The notes under the pieces are model-generated. The model worked only from the letters and a program-made list of their open reading frames with translations. It was not told the origin of the DNA and searched no databases. Position numbers and translations under genes: made by a program. 64,000 nt of DNA, from positions 4,958,501-5,022,500 of the forward strand of contig NZ_CP098806.1 in the NCBI RefSeq assembly GCF_023822005.2, given 5' to 3'. Shown here one piece after another: positions 8,747 to 17,120 of this stretch. How positions within the stretch are numbered: position 1 is the first letter of the stretch; each line of letters opens with the position of its first letter. Origin of the DNA: Dyadobacter fanqingshengii. Lineage in GTDB: Bacteria > Bacteroidota > Bacteroidia > Cytophagales > Spirosomataceae.

Positions 8747-8781
8747 AATACGGGCCGTTCATTCCATGGACGGCCCGTATT
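8747..8781 (+). terminator. Strong hairpin after cytochrome gene
   Basis: A perfect 12-bp stem AATACGGGCCGT (8747-8758) pairs with 8770-8781 around an 11-nt loop. There is no long U-tract, so termination is plausible but not certain. A TATCTTTG -7 element for gatB follows immediately. Confidence 0.6.
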
Positions 8782-8783
8782 CG

Positions 8784-8791
8784 TATCTTTG
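8784..8791 (+). promoter_or_regulatory. Candidate -7 element for gatB
   Basis: TATCTTTG fits TAnnTTTG and lies 20 bp before the gatB ATG, directly after the hairpin that ends the cytochrome gene. No -33 TTG is visible. Confidence 0.4.
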
Positions 8792-8811
8792 CGAAAGCAT
8801 TTTTATTTAAT

Positions 8812-10305
8812 ATGACCCAAAACGCACTGCAACCTTCTGACATCACGAATGAACTTCTGGCCCAATATGAAACTGTAATCGGGCTCGAAGTGCATTGTCA
8901 GCTCTTGACGGAATCCAAACTTTTTGCCCAGGACCGAAACCTTTTCGGGGCTGAGCCTAATACCAACATTGGCCCGCTTACGCTTGCATTACCAGGAACA
9001 TTGCCCAAAATCAATAAAAAAGCGGTTGAATATGCAGTCCGGTTAGGACTGGCTTGCGGCTGCTCGATAAGCAGGAGGACTATTTTTGACCGTAAAAATT
9101 ACTTTTATCCCGATCTGCCGAAAGGTTACCAGATTTCCCAGGACAAAAAGCCGATCTGCGAAAATGGCGGCGTAACGATTTCCACAAAGAATGAAGAGGG
9201 GAAAATGACTGAAAAAATGATCCGCTTCCATCACATACATTTGGAAGAGGACGCCGGAAAATCTGTGCACGACGGCAGTGTTACCGAAACATTGCTGGAT
9301 TATAACCGTGCCGGAACGCCGTTGGTTGAAATGGTTTCGGAACCCGATTTGCGGTCTGCGGAGGAAACGGGGGCATTTGTTACTGAGATCCGCCGCCTGG
9401 TGCGCTATCTGCACATTAGCGATGGCAATATGGAAGAGGGCTCGCTGCGCTGCGACGTGAACGTTTCTCTCAGAAGAAAAGGAGCCGAAAAGCTGGGCAC
9501 CAAAGTAGAGATCAAGAACATGAACTCGATCCGTAACATGATGCGTGCTATCGCATTCGAAGAGAAGCGGCAGATTGCCATGTTGGAAAACGAGCAACAG
9601 ATCCAGCAGGAAACACGAATGTTTGACGTTGAAAGCGGGCAGACTTACGGAATGCGGGTGAAGGAAACGATGAATGATTATCGCTATTTCCCGGATCCGG
9701 ATTTGAGCCCGGTGGTTGTGTCAGACGAATGGCTTGCGAGTATTAAAGCAGATATGCCCGCATTGCCGCACGAGCTGCGCGAGAAATTCACACATCAATA
9801 TGGAATTCCGGCTTACGACGCGGCTGTGCTTACGGATACGCGAGAAATCGCGGCATATTTCGAAGCAGTGTGTGCCAAAACAAATGCTTTCAAAGCCGCA
9901 TCAAACTGGCTGATGGGCCCGGTGAAATCCTATCTGAATGATCACGAAGGCAACATCGATCGTTTCCCGATCAGCCCGGAGAATCTGGCTGCGTTAATTG
10001 ATCTGAGCGAGTCGGATATCGTGAGCAATTCTGTGGCTACGCAAAAGATATTTCCGGTGCTTTTGGCTGAGCCGCAGCGCGATCCGAAAGAGATTGCGTC
10101 TTCAAATAACTGGATTCAAAATAGCAATACAAATGAGCTTGAAACGTTGGTAGATGAGGTTATTAGCGCAATGCCTGACAAGGTTGCAGCTTATAGAAAA
10201 GGAAAAAAGGGGTTACTTGGTCTTTTTGTGGGAGAAGTCATGAAAAAATCAAATAACACCGCTGATCCTAAGCTGGTAAGCCAACTGCTGAACGCGAAAC
10301 TCTGA
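8812..10305 (+). CDS. gatB: Asp-tRNA(Asn)/Glu-tRNA(Gln) amidotransferase subunit B
   Basis: A 497-aa GatB. The family signature YETVIGLEVHCQL is near residue 20, followed by RKNYFYPDLPKGYQISQ, EDAGKSVHD and DYNRAGTPLVEMVSEPD. The C-terminal YqeY-like tail ends in the KKGLLGLFVGEVMKKS motif that contacts tRNA. With GatA and GatC, which are not in the window, it converts mischarged Glu-tRNA(Gln) or Asp-tRNA(Asn) to the amide form. The solitary location, away from gatA and gatC, is common in Bacteroidota. The next gene follows after 32 bp. Confidence 0.96.
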   Translation: MTQNALQPSDITNELLAQYETVIGLEVHCQLLTESKLFAQDRNLFGAEPNTNIGPLTLALPGTLPKINKKAVEYAVRLGLACGCSISRRTIFDRKNYFYPDLPKGYQISQDKKPICENGGVTISTKNEEGKMTEKMIRFHHIHLEEDAGKSVHDGSVTETLLDYNRAGTPLVEMVSEPDLRSAEETGAFVTEIRRLVRYLHISDGNMEEGSLRCDVNVSLRRKGAEKLGTKVEIKNMNSIRNMMRAIAFEEKRQIAMLENEQQIQQETRMFDVESGQTYGMRVKETMNDYRYFPDPDLSPVVVSDEWLASIKADMPALPHELREKFTHQYGIPAYDAAVLTDTREIAAYFEAVCAKTNAFKAASNWLMGPVKSYLNDHEGNIDRFPISPENLAALIDLSESDIVSNSVATQKIFPVLLAEPQRDPKEIASSNNWIQNSNTNELETLVDEVISAMPDKVAAYRKGKKGLLGLFVGEVMKKSNNTADPKLVSQLLNAKL

Positions 10306-10337
10306 TCATTACGCCTAACAAAACCATAAAGAAGGTC

Positions 10338-11492
10338 ATGAAAGGAATATTAAGACAAAGCATTTTCATATTTAGCATTGCTTTTTTGAGCCTCCAATCT
10401 CAGGCACAGCAACTTGCGCCGAAAGAGTTTTCCGTTAACGGTAAGGTAAAAAATGGTGCAAAGGGAGAAAAAGTAACATTGCTGCGTTCAACTGCGGGTG
10501 GATCGTCCATTAAGCTGGATTCAACGCAGCTTTCGGCGGACGGCTCTTTTGCTTTAAAAGGCACTGAAAACGATCGCGGAAGCTTCTTTTCACTGAACAT
10601 TGCGGACCGTCAGAAAGTGATCCTGCTTGTAGAAGGAGGAGAGAATTTAAATGTCTTGGCGGACGGAACCACGAGGGATGAAAAAGGGAACGGTGGCAAT
10701 GCAGCGATTACAGGTTCCAAAAATATGGAATACTATGCGCAGATAGATCAGCTAATGAGGTCTTTTGCTGGTAAGGTGACTGTTTGGAATGAAGAATATG
10801 CCAAAGCCGAGGAAAAGAAAGACGCCAAGAAAATCCAGGAAGTGCAGCAAAATTTTGCCAAAGCTGATAAAGAGCGCCTGGATGTGATTAAAAAGCTTCT
10901 ACCTGAAATGGGGACAACATTGGTTGCGCTTTTCACAGCCAATAATTTTTTGAATCCCGATACAGACATTGAAATACTGAAAAAACTGGCTGACGATTAC
11001 GAGAAAGTAACGCCGACACCGACATTAGCAAAAGGATTTATTGGTCAGATCAAAAGGATCGCGGGCGTTTCGGTTGGGCAGCAAGCGCCTGATTTTACAT
11101 TGAATAGTCCTGACGGTAAGCCGGTTGCATTGTCATCATTGCGCGGAAAATTTGTTTTGATCGATTTCTGGGCTTCCTGGTGCGGTCCTTGCCGAATGGA
11201 AAATCCAAATGTCGTGCGCATGTATGACAAGTTCAAGGAGAAAGGATTCGACATTTACGGCGTATCATTGGATGACAACGAAAAAGCCTGGAAAACGGCC
11301 ATTGAACGCGATAAACTGAAATGGCTGCACGGATCTGAACTGAAAAAATGGAATTCCGGCGTCGCGCAGACTTATGGCGTGAACGCAATTCCAGCCACAT
11401 TTCTGATCGATAAAGAGGGAAAGATCATTGCCAAGAACTTACGCGGACCAGCTTTGGAAAGTAAACTTACCGAATTGCTGGGTGCTCAATAA
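10338..11492 (+). CDS. TlpA-family thiol-disulfide oxidoreductase with DUF4369 domain
   Basis: A 384-aa exported protein with a signal peptide (about 1-23, cleavage after SQA). A beta-rich DUF4369-type domain (about 30-130) is followed by a helical linker and a thioredoxin fold (about 245-384). The active site is WCGPC with C282 and C285, preceded by LIDFWAS. A cis-proline motif (AIPATFLID) is present. Family members reduce or rearrange periplasmic disulfides; the DUF4369-thioredoxin pairing is typical of Bacteroidota. The substrate is unknown. It follows gatB by 32 bp and may be cotranscribed, although the functions look unrelated. An intrinsic terminator follows. Confidence 0.88.
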   Translation: MKGILRQSIFIFSIAFLSLQSQAQQLAPKEFSVNGKVKNGAKGEKVTLLRSTAGGSSIKLDSTQLSADGSFALKGTENDRGSFFSLNIADRQKVILLVEGGENLNVLADGTTRDEKGNGGNAAITGSKNMEYYAQIDQLMRSFAGKVTVWNEEYAKAEEKKDAKKIQEVQQNFAKADKERLDVIKKLLPEMGTTLVALFTANNFLNPDTDIEILKKLADDYEKVTPTPTLAKGFIGQIKRIAGVSVGQQAPDFTLNSPDGKPVALSSLRGKFVLIDFWASWCGPCRMENPNVVRMYDKFKEKGFDIYGVSLDDNEKAWKTAIERDKLKWLHGSELKKWNSGVAQTYGVNAIPATFLIDKEGKIIAKNLRGPALESKLTELLGAQ

Positions 11493-11512
11493 TAATAGAT
11501 TAGATGTAGTCG

Positions 11513-11544
11513 AAAATCCGCAGGATCTGTCTTGCGGATTTTTT
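11513..11544 (+). terminator. Bidirectional intrinsic terminator
   Basis: A 10-bp stem AAAATCCGCA (11513-11522) pairs with 11533-11542 and is followed by T's. It lies between the convergent TlpA-like and epimerase-like genes and overlaps the stop codon of the latter at 11543-11545. T-rich tracts occur on both strands. Confidence 0.8.
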
Positions 11545-12424
11545 ATGCGCTATGATCTTCCAGACTGTAATAAAATTTCAATGGGTCAGGGAATTTGAAA
11601 TCATATTTGTAATGATGGTCAAATTTTGCACCCGAAATGACCTTAAAATCTGGTTTTATATTTGAATCTGCGAAAGTGGGCGTTTCCCAGCCGAATTGGG
11701 CGCATGAGGTTTCGTAAACCTCGCGGCGCGTTGTGTGAATGGGCGCTACAATGTTGAAAGTCTCATTCACAATGCCGGTTTCAAGAATGGTAATGATCAT
11801 TCCTGCCGCATCATCACGGTGAATGTAATTGACAGGAATCGAGCCAGTTGCCATGTCTTTTTGGCCTTGCACATATTTTCCCGGAATGCGGTTATAACCC
11901 AGTAAGCCGCCTAATCTGAGGATGGTAACATTACGGTCGGGACGTAAAGCTGTAAGGAGATTTTCTGCTGTAACCATATCCGGCGAGGCCGATTCTTCGG
12001 GTGTTTTTACATCTTGTTCCATCACAATTCTGTTCAGTTCCGGGTAAATGCCTGTTGAACTGATGAAAATAATGTCACGGATTCTCGAATTCCTTATTTC
12101 CGAGATTACAGCATCTATTTGTTTTACATAAAATCTGGGTTCATGCTTGTGCAAACGCGGAGGCAGGGAAATGATCAGAGTATCCACATTAAAAAATGAG
12201 TGCAGCTTGGCAGATTCGACATCAAATGTTGGGTTCAGCGGAAGCAAATAACCTTCAATGCGGTTTTCGACAAATGTGTTGATTTTGGCCACAGATGTTG
12301 TGCTGCCCTTGATTTGCCATGTACTATGCAGGCTTTGTATGCGTTGAGCTAATGGAAATCCTAACCAACCGCATCCCAGAATGCTTATTTGTTTTTTTTC
12401 TACTTTTGAATCTTTATCCGACAT
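11543..12424 (-). CDS. NAD(P)-binding epimerase/SDR family protein (YeeZ-like)
   Basis: A 293-aa extended-SDR-type Rossmann protein. The dinucleotide motif GCGWLGFPLA is near residue 17. An SSTGIYP segment near 125 and HRDDAAGMI near 200 match atypical SDRs of the YeeZ group. The classical YxxxK catalytic pair is not obvious, so the reaction cannot be assigned. The start is ATG at 12424; the divergent gldB begins 14 bp away. The final codons overlap an intrinsic terminator. Confidence 0.75.
   Translation of the reverse strand: MSDKDSKVEKKQISILGCGWLGFPLAQRIQSLHSTWQIKGSTTSVAKINTFVENRIEGYLLPLNPTFDVESAKLHSFFNVDTLIISLPPRLHKHEPRFYVKQIDAVISEIRNSRIRDIIFISSTGIYPELNRIVMEQDVKTPEESASPDMVTAENLLTALRPDRNVTILRLGGLLGYNRIPGKYVQGQKDMATGSIPVNYIHRDDAAGMIITILETGIVNETFNIVAPIHTTRREVYETSCAQFGWETPTFADSNIKPDFKVISGAKFDHHYKYDFKFPDPLKFYYSLEDHSA
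12401..12408 (+). promoter_or_regulatory. Candidate -7 element for gldB
   Basis: TACTTTTG, 31 bp before the gldB ATG and inside the 5' end of the divergent epimerase-like gene. No clear -33 TTG. Confidence 0.4.
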
Positions 12425-12438
12425 CTGAATTTAAGGCT

Positions 12439-13449
12439 ATGTTCTTTTCGAGAATCGCTCTCTTCTGTTTTCTGATTCCTATTTTCTTTGTTTCCTGTAC
12501 AAAAGACAACCGGCAAGAATCGGATACGAGCAATGCTGTGGTTAATCTGGAATCGGAAAATCTGGACCAGGCGCTATTCGCGTGCAAAACAGTTAAAGAT
12601 GTGCAAAATTTCCTCGACAAGCATCCTTACTTAGCCAAGGAATATTTTGCCGGCTCGCAACTGGACCCCGCTCAGCTTGCAGCACATTTATTCAACATTT
12701 TACAAAATCCTGATTTCCTGGCCTTTCGCGATCAGCTCAATCGCCTCATTGGCGACCGGAAAACGAACATTCTGGATCCACTCGCAGAGGCATTCAAACA
12801 AATAAAATATCATTATCCTGCATTCAATGCGCCCAAAGTTCAGTTTATGATCACAGGTTTTACTGGAACTGATTTATACATTTCCGATTCGCTGATCATT
12901 ATCGGACTGGATTATTTCGGCGGGCCTGAGGCCATGTATCGGCCGGATGTGTTTGATTATCAGCTGCGTCGTTTTCGAAAGGAATACATTGTTCCTTCCA
13001 TCGTCTTTTTTGAGTCCAACCGTTTCAACAAAATGGACCCAACTGACAAGACGCTTTTGGCGGATATGGTGGGTTATGGGAAAGGTTTCGCATTTGTAAA
13101 ACAGGTGATGCCAACCACACCGGACAGCCTTATTACCGGCTATTCAGCCGAAAATCTGCGCAGGACTTATGCCAGTCAGCACGACATATGGGCATATTTC
13201 ATTGCAGGAAAGCTGCTTTATGAATCGGTTGATCTGAAAAAGAAAAAATTCATTGAAGAAAGACCATTCACAACAGAGATCGGCCAAAAAGTGCCTGGCG
13301 CCATCGCGCGTTGGGTTGGCTGGCGGATCGTCAACCGCTTTCGCGCCGAAAATCCGCAAGTTACGTTGCCTGAATTAATGGAAATGGGCAACGCAGCACA
13401 GATTTTGCAGGATTCGGGATATAACGGCGACCCGGACGAAGAGGAGTAA
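12439..13449 (+). CDS. gldB: Gliding-motility lipoprotein GldB homologue
   Basis: I chose ATG 12439 (336 aa) because it gives a proper lipoprotein signal with lipobox FFVSC (C19); the longer reading frame runs into the divergent gene. The C-terminal half carries GldB-family features: DIWAYFIAGKLLYES, then ARWVGWRIVNRF and the ILQDSGYNGD tail. GldB is an essential lipoprotein in gliding flavobacteria, where it is needed for motility, and it also occurs in many non-gliding Bacteroidota, so motility cannot be inferred from this gene alone. No other gld gene is close by. A TACTTTTG promoter element lies just upstream. Confidence 0.82.
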   Translation: MFFSRIALFCFLIPIFFVSCTKDNRQESDTSNAVVNLESENLDQALFACKTVKDVQNFLDKHPYLAKEYFAGSQLDPAQLAAHLFNILQNPDFLAFRDQLNRLIGDRKTNILDPLAEAFKQIKYHYPAFNAPKVQFMITGFTGTDLYISDSLIIIGLDYFGGPEAMYRPDVFDYQLRRFRKEYIVPSIVFFESNRFNKMDPTDKTLLADMVGYGKGFAFVKQVMPTTPDSLITGYSAENLRRTYASQHDIWAYFIAGKLLYESVDLKKKKFIEERPFTTEIGQKVPGAIARWVGWRIVNRFRAENPQVTLPELMEMGNAAQILQDSGYNGDPDEEE

Positions 13450-13459
13450 GTTTTTTGTT

Positions 13460-13467
13460 TACTTTTG
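13460..13467 (+). promoter_or_regulatory. Candidate -7 element for nuoH
   Basis: TACTTTTG, 28 bp before the TTG start of nuoH. It suggests that the orphan nuoH is transcribed separately from gldB. No -33 TTG is visible. Confidence 0.4.
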
Positions 13468-13495
13468 CGGCTGTCACCAAGATTCCTGAAAGCCG

Positions 13496-14584
13496 TTGAT
13501 ACCGTTTACACTCATCATTTTCCTACTTCTTGTGCCGGGTTTTGTGGTAATCGGCGTTTATCTGGAACGCAAGGTTTCTGCATTTATCCAGGATCGGATG
13601 GGGCCTATGGAAGTGGGTAAGTGGGGGCTTTTACAACTCTTTGCGGACTTACTTAAGTTGCTTCAAAAGGAAGATATTGTTCCAAAAGCCGCTGACCGGC
13701 GCCTTTTTCTGATTGCACCATTCGTCATTTTCGTATCCGTTTTCGCTGGATTCGCCGTTGTTCCCTTAGCTCCTGACTTGGCCGGTTCAGGCGCATCCGT
13801 GGGCGTGTTTTTCTTGCTAACCATAGTTTCTGTGGACGTTATCGGGCTTTTAATGGCTGGATGGGGTTCCAACAACAAGTTTGCGTTATTCGGCGCGATG
13901 CGTGCTGTAGCGCAAATTATTTCCTATGAAATTCCGCTGGGATTGTCCATTCTATGCGTAGTAATGCTTACACAAACGCTTGATCTTCAAATCATCAGCT
14001 TTCAGCAAGGCATTTATGCCAATGAGCCCGTCTATCTTTTTGGCATCAAAGACCTGGGCATTAATGTGACGAATGTAGGCGGATTTTTGTCCTGGAACAT
14101 TGTCCGAAATCCCTTTTTGTTGTTGGCATACATCGTTTTCTTCATCGCCTCACTCGCAGAATGTAACCGGGCACCATTTGACTTGCCAGAAGGCGAATCT
14201 GAACTGGTTGCCGGATTTCATACTGAATATTCAGGCATGCGCTGGGCGCTCTTTATGCTCTCAGAATACGGAATGATGCTGCTGGTTTGCCTGTTAGGGG
14301 CCATTTTGTTCCTGGGAAGCTGGAACACGCCCTTTCCTAACCTGGGGCCATTGAGACTGGCAGATTGGACGAGTGGAGAACCCGGAACGTGGTTTGGTTA
14401 TCTGACAGGAATCTTCTGGCTGCTTGGTAAGGCAATATTTGGCATATTAATCCAAATGTGGGCACGCTGGACACTTCCACGCTTGCGCGTGGACCAGCTA
14501 ATGTACTTGGGATGGAAAGTTTTGACGCCGGTTGGACTTGTGCTTTTCTTTATCTCCGGCGTTTGGCGATTGATTGGGATCTGA
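13496..14584 (+). CDS. nuoH: NADH-quinone oxidoreductase subunit H
   Basis: A 362-aa complex I membrane subunit (ND1 homologue) with about eight membrane segments. The family motif LERKVSAFIQDRMGP is near 23-37. The quinone-site loop contains CNRAPFDLPEGESELVAGFH and EYSGMRWALF. It forms the interface between the hydrophilic and membrane arms and part of the quinone chamber. The start is TTG at 13496, since the membrane helix begins immediately and no ATG is close. No other nuo gene is in the window, which is unusual for a subunit normally in a large operon. It converges with the next gene, 3 bp away. Confidence 0.94.
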   Translation: MIPFTLIIFLLLVPGFVVIGVYLERKVSAFIQDRMGPMEVGKWGLLQLFADLLKLLQKEDIVPKAADRRLFLIAPFVIFVSVFAGFAVVPLAPDLAGSGASVGVFFLLTIVSVDVIGLLMAGWGSNNKFALFGAMRAVAQIISYEIPLGLSILCVVMLTQTLDLQIISFQQGIYANEPVYLFGIKDLGINVTNVGGFLSWNIVRNPFLLLAYIVFFIASLAECNRAPFDLPEGESELVAGFHTEYSGMRWALFMLSEYGMMLLVCLLGAILFLGSWNTPFPNLGPLRLADWTSGEPGTWFGYLTGIFWLLGKAIFGILIQMWARWTLPRLRVDQLMYLGWKVLTPVGLVLFFISGVWRLIGI

Positions 14585-14587
14585 CTC

Positions 14588-15040
14588 TTACTCAGTAATT
14601 TCTGCGCCGTCCAGAATGTAATTCATCTGGTAAATATCATCCGCATTCAATTTCAATGTTCCTACAAAAGTCAGGCGCTCATCGGTTTTGAACTTCCGCC
14701 CGTCCTTTTTCTTAAAATTTAATGTCATAACCGTTTCAGGGCCAGCGCCTCCGCAAAAGAAACACGCGCTGAAAGGAAATGCTGATAACACATATAAATT
14801 AGCATCCAGATCCACAGGAAGGATGTATCCGGTGATGGTAACCTGCTGATTTTTCAACTTTTGAACGCTTGGCCCGAAAGTCGGATGGAGCATATAAATG
14901 GATTCTTCGGCGTACCATTTCTTCTTGAAAGTCACATCCCGCAATGTTTCCCACGTCACTTTTACCGGATTGGAAGCCGGTGTAAATGCCAATAAAGAGG
15001 TGAAACAAAAAAGCAATAGTATGATTCTTAAAGATTTCAT
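14588..15040 (-). CDS. Exported Cys-containing protein, DUF3299-like
   Basis: A 150-aa protein with a signal peptide (about 1-20). It then has a beta-rich fold with VTITGYILPVD and a CFFC motif (C93, C96) followed by GGAGPETVM. This resembles DUF3299 proteins, which are often encoded beside MacB/FtsX-type ABC transporters. Here it follows the permease and ATPase genes on the same strand, so the three probably form one operon. The CxxC could bind metal or form a disulfide. I recall a similar ATPase-permease-DUF3299 operon that responds to zinc limitation in Pseudomonas aeruginosa (PA4063-PA4066); transfer of that role to this gene is inference. Confidence 0.7.
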   Translation of the reverse strand: MKSLRIILLLFCFTSLLAFTPASNPVKVTWETLRDVTFKKKWYAEESIYMLHPTFGPSVQKLKNQQVTITGYILPVDLDANLYVLSAFPFSACFFCGGAGPETVMTLNFKKKDGRKFKTDERLTFVGTLKLNADDIYQMNYILDGAEITE

Positions 15041-15097
15041 CGGGCCTGATTTTGTCTTGGTTAGGATTTAACTAAGTTAACAAATTTACGCAGAATA

Positions 15098-16303
15098 TCA
15101 TTCCTCTGCCAGCGTCCGCGAGATATTCAGCTTGTAAATGCCTAATGAAGGAAGTGCCGAGGCTAAAAACCCGATGAAGATGGCGGCAAAAAACAGATAA
15201 ATTTCTTCCGGCAGGATAGTAAAGTTCCTTAACGAGTAATGGAAATCCTCCTCAGCGGCTCTTGAAAATAACCATAAGCCCACGCGGCTCAAAATGATCC
15301 CTGCGAAATAGCCGATGACGGCCAGCATTAAGCCTTCCAGCAAAAGCATCAGAAATAGCCTCGTACGCGTTGCACCCATGGAAAGCATGAGCGCCATTTC
15401 ATATTTTCGCTCTTTTAAAGAATTATAAAGTGAGATAAAAACGCTGATCCCGGCAATGCCAATAATGATAAATGCCAATGCGCGAAGCGTTTCAATGCCC
15501 ACGCCCAATAAGGAAAAGAGGCGGTTTATTTCAATGCTAGGCAGCGCGGCTTGCATAGTCGTGTTGTCGTTGATCTGGCGTGGGATCGTCATCAGGCCCA
15601 TTGGATTTCTGAATTGCACCAGTGCGCTGGTAACCTGCTTTCCCTGCTCCGACTCTTCGTGCTCCTCATGCTTCGCGTGCTCTTCCTCATGCGCGTGAAC
15701 GTCCCATACGCTGGACAGTCTGGTTAGTATAAGCTGGTCAACAACGGAGCCACTGGTTTCAAATATGCCGGTAACCTTATATTTTTTCTCCTTATGCGCC
15801 TCTCCCTCCGCATCCAAACCATGGGAGCTGGCAAATGTGTCGCCAATTTTAAGTTGGGAAGCGGCCGCCACTTTACTGCCGATAGCCACTTCCATGGACG
15901 CATTGTAAAGCTGTCCCTGCGAGAGCCTGGCCTGAAAATGCTCGATATATTTTGGCGTCGTACCCACAATGCGGAATCCCTGGTAACTATCACCCATGGA
16001 CAGCGGGATCACGGTTTTAACAAAAGGATTTTTACGCAATGCATCCACTTCTGCCAGCGGAACATTGCCGGTAGGTGCGTCAATCTGGTAAATGCTGGAC
16101 AGGATCAGTTGCAGCGGGCTTCCTTTGGCGCCCACAACCATATCAATACCGCGGATATTTCTGCGAAATTGTTCGTCAAGTTGTTTGTTAAGCAGCAAAA
16201 GCAACGAGATCATGCCAATTCCCAACGTCAGGAGCAGCGCGCTCAAAAAGCTGTTGAGTTTTTTCTCTTTCAGATTGGCCAGACTTATTTTAACAACATT
16301 CAT
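15098..16303 (-). CDS. ABC transporter permease, FtsX/MacB type, with His-rich loop
   Basis: A 401-aa permease with four membrane segments: one near the N-terminus (about 20-40) and three in the C-terminal FtsX domain (about 265-385). A large periplasmic MacB-like domain lies between. Within it, residues 201-221 contain five histidines and many acids (HAHEEEHAKHEEHEE), and another HGLDAEGEAHKEKK stretch sits near 161. Such His/Glu loops are often metal-binding. The protein probably works with the adjacent ATPase as a mechanotransmitting or exporting ABC system in the inner membrane. The start is ATG, MNVVKISLANLKEKKLNS. Confidence 0.85.
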   Translation of the reverse strand: MNVVKISLANLKEKKLNSFLSALLLTLGIGMISLLLLLNKQLDEQFRRNIRGIDMVVGAKGSPLQLILSSIYQIDAPTGNVPLAEVDALRKNPFVKTVIPLSMGDSYQGFRIVGTTPKYIEHFQARLSQGQLYNASMEVAIGSKVAAASQLKIGDTFASSHGLDAEGEAHKEKKYKVTGIFETSGSVVDQLILTRLSSVWDVHAHEEEHAKHEEHEESEQGKQVTSALVQFRNPMGLMTIPRQINDNTTMQAALPSIEINRLFSLLGVGIETLRALAFIIIGIAGISVFISLYNSLKERKYEMALMLSMGATRTRLFLMLLLEGLMLAVIGYFAGIILSRVGLWLFSRAAEEDFHYSLRNFTILPEEIYLFFAAIFIGFLASALPSLGIYKLNISRTLAEE

Positions 16304-16330
16304 TCCGTTCAGGATTAGGATAATGGCATT

Positions 16331-16957
16331 TTAAAGGTGAACCTGATTTGAAAATTCATCCTTCAAACGCTGGTCGTGCGTAACCACGATCAGACTTGCG
16401 CCAATGGAAGCCGATTGTTCCTTTAATAGTGTGATTACTTTTTGCGTATTGTTATCGTCCAGGCTGGATGTTGGTTCGTCAGCGAGAATTACATTTGGCT
16501 CATTCATTAAGGAGCGTGCAATGCTTACACGCTGCTGCTCGCCCTGACTTAGTTGGGATGTTTTCTTTGATAAATGTTCTGCAAATCCCAGCTTTTCCGC
16601 GAGTAACCGTGCTTTTTGAACATTTTCCTTTCGGTCTGCCAGATAATTGGACAACAGGATATTATCCAGCACAGAAAGCGAGCTTACAAAATGCGGTTTT
16701 TGATAAATGATGCCGATGTTTTTAGCTCTCACCTTGGTAACTTCTTCGGGCAAAAGGCGTGTTGCGGGTTTTCCTGCAATTAAAATTTCCCCTGATCCGG
16801 GAGTCAGCAGAAGTGCCAGCAGATGAAGCAATGTAGTTTTTCCCTTTCCCGACTGCCCCAAAATAAGCAGTGTTTCCTTGTCCTCGCAGTGAATGTCAGG
16901 AAAGCTGAATTTCTTTTGCGGGGAATAGGAAAAGTGAAGATTAGTGCTTGAAATCAT
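16331..16957 (-). CDS. ABC transporter ATP-binding protein (LolD/MacB type)
   Basis: A 208-aa ATPase. Walker A is GQSGKGKTTLL (about 34-44), the signature is LSQGEQQRVSIA, Walker B is VILADEPTSSLD, and the H-loop is VVTHD. The short single-domain length fits partners of FtsX-type permeases (LolD/FtsE group). It is the first gene of the ATPase-permease-DUF3299-like operon, with 27 bp to the permease. The signature LSQGEQ is a slight variant of LSGGQQ, which is common in this group. Confidence 0.9.
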   Translation of the reverse strand: MISSTNLHFSYSPQKKFSFPDIHCEDKETLLILGQSGKGKTTLLHLLALLLTPGSGEILIAGKPATRLLPEEVTKVRAKNIGIIYQKPHFVSSLSVLDNILLSNYLADRKENVQKARLLAEKLGFAEHLSKKTSQLSQGEQQRVSIARSLMNEPNVILADEPTSSLDDNNTQKVITLLKEQSASIGASLIVVTHDQRLKDEFSNQVHL

Positions 16958-17093
16958 TGCAAAGGCTGTTTTTCATTTACAATGATAATGAAGTTTTGTT
17001 TTCGACCGCATTAAAAAAAATTGGTCCTACAAATAAATCATTGGGAAATACGTTGAAATGGTGATATACCCTGAATAAAACCAACAACTGTTC

Positions 17094-17101
17094 TATTTTT
17101 G
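17094..17101 (+). promoter_or_regulatory. Candidate -7 element before outer-membrane protein gene
   Basis: TATTTTTG fits TAnnTTTG. Transcription would start near 17108, which favours the ATG at 17121 over an upstream TTG at 17109 as the translation start. Confidence 0.45.
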
Positions 17102-17120
17102 CAAAAAATTGATCTCACAA

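Noticed and set aside
9043..9597. 184-aa minus-strand reading frame inside gatB
   Set aside because: Antisense shadow of GatB; composition looks like a frame opened by the codon bias of the real gene.
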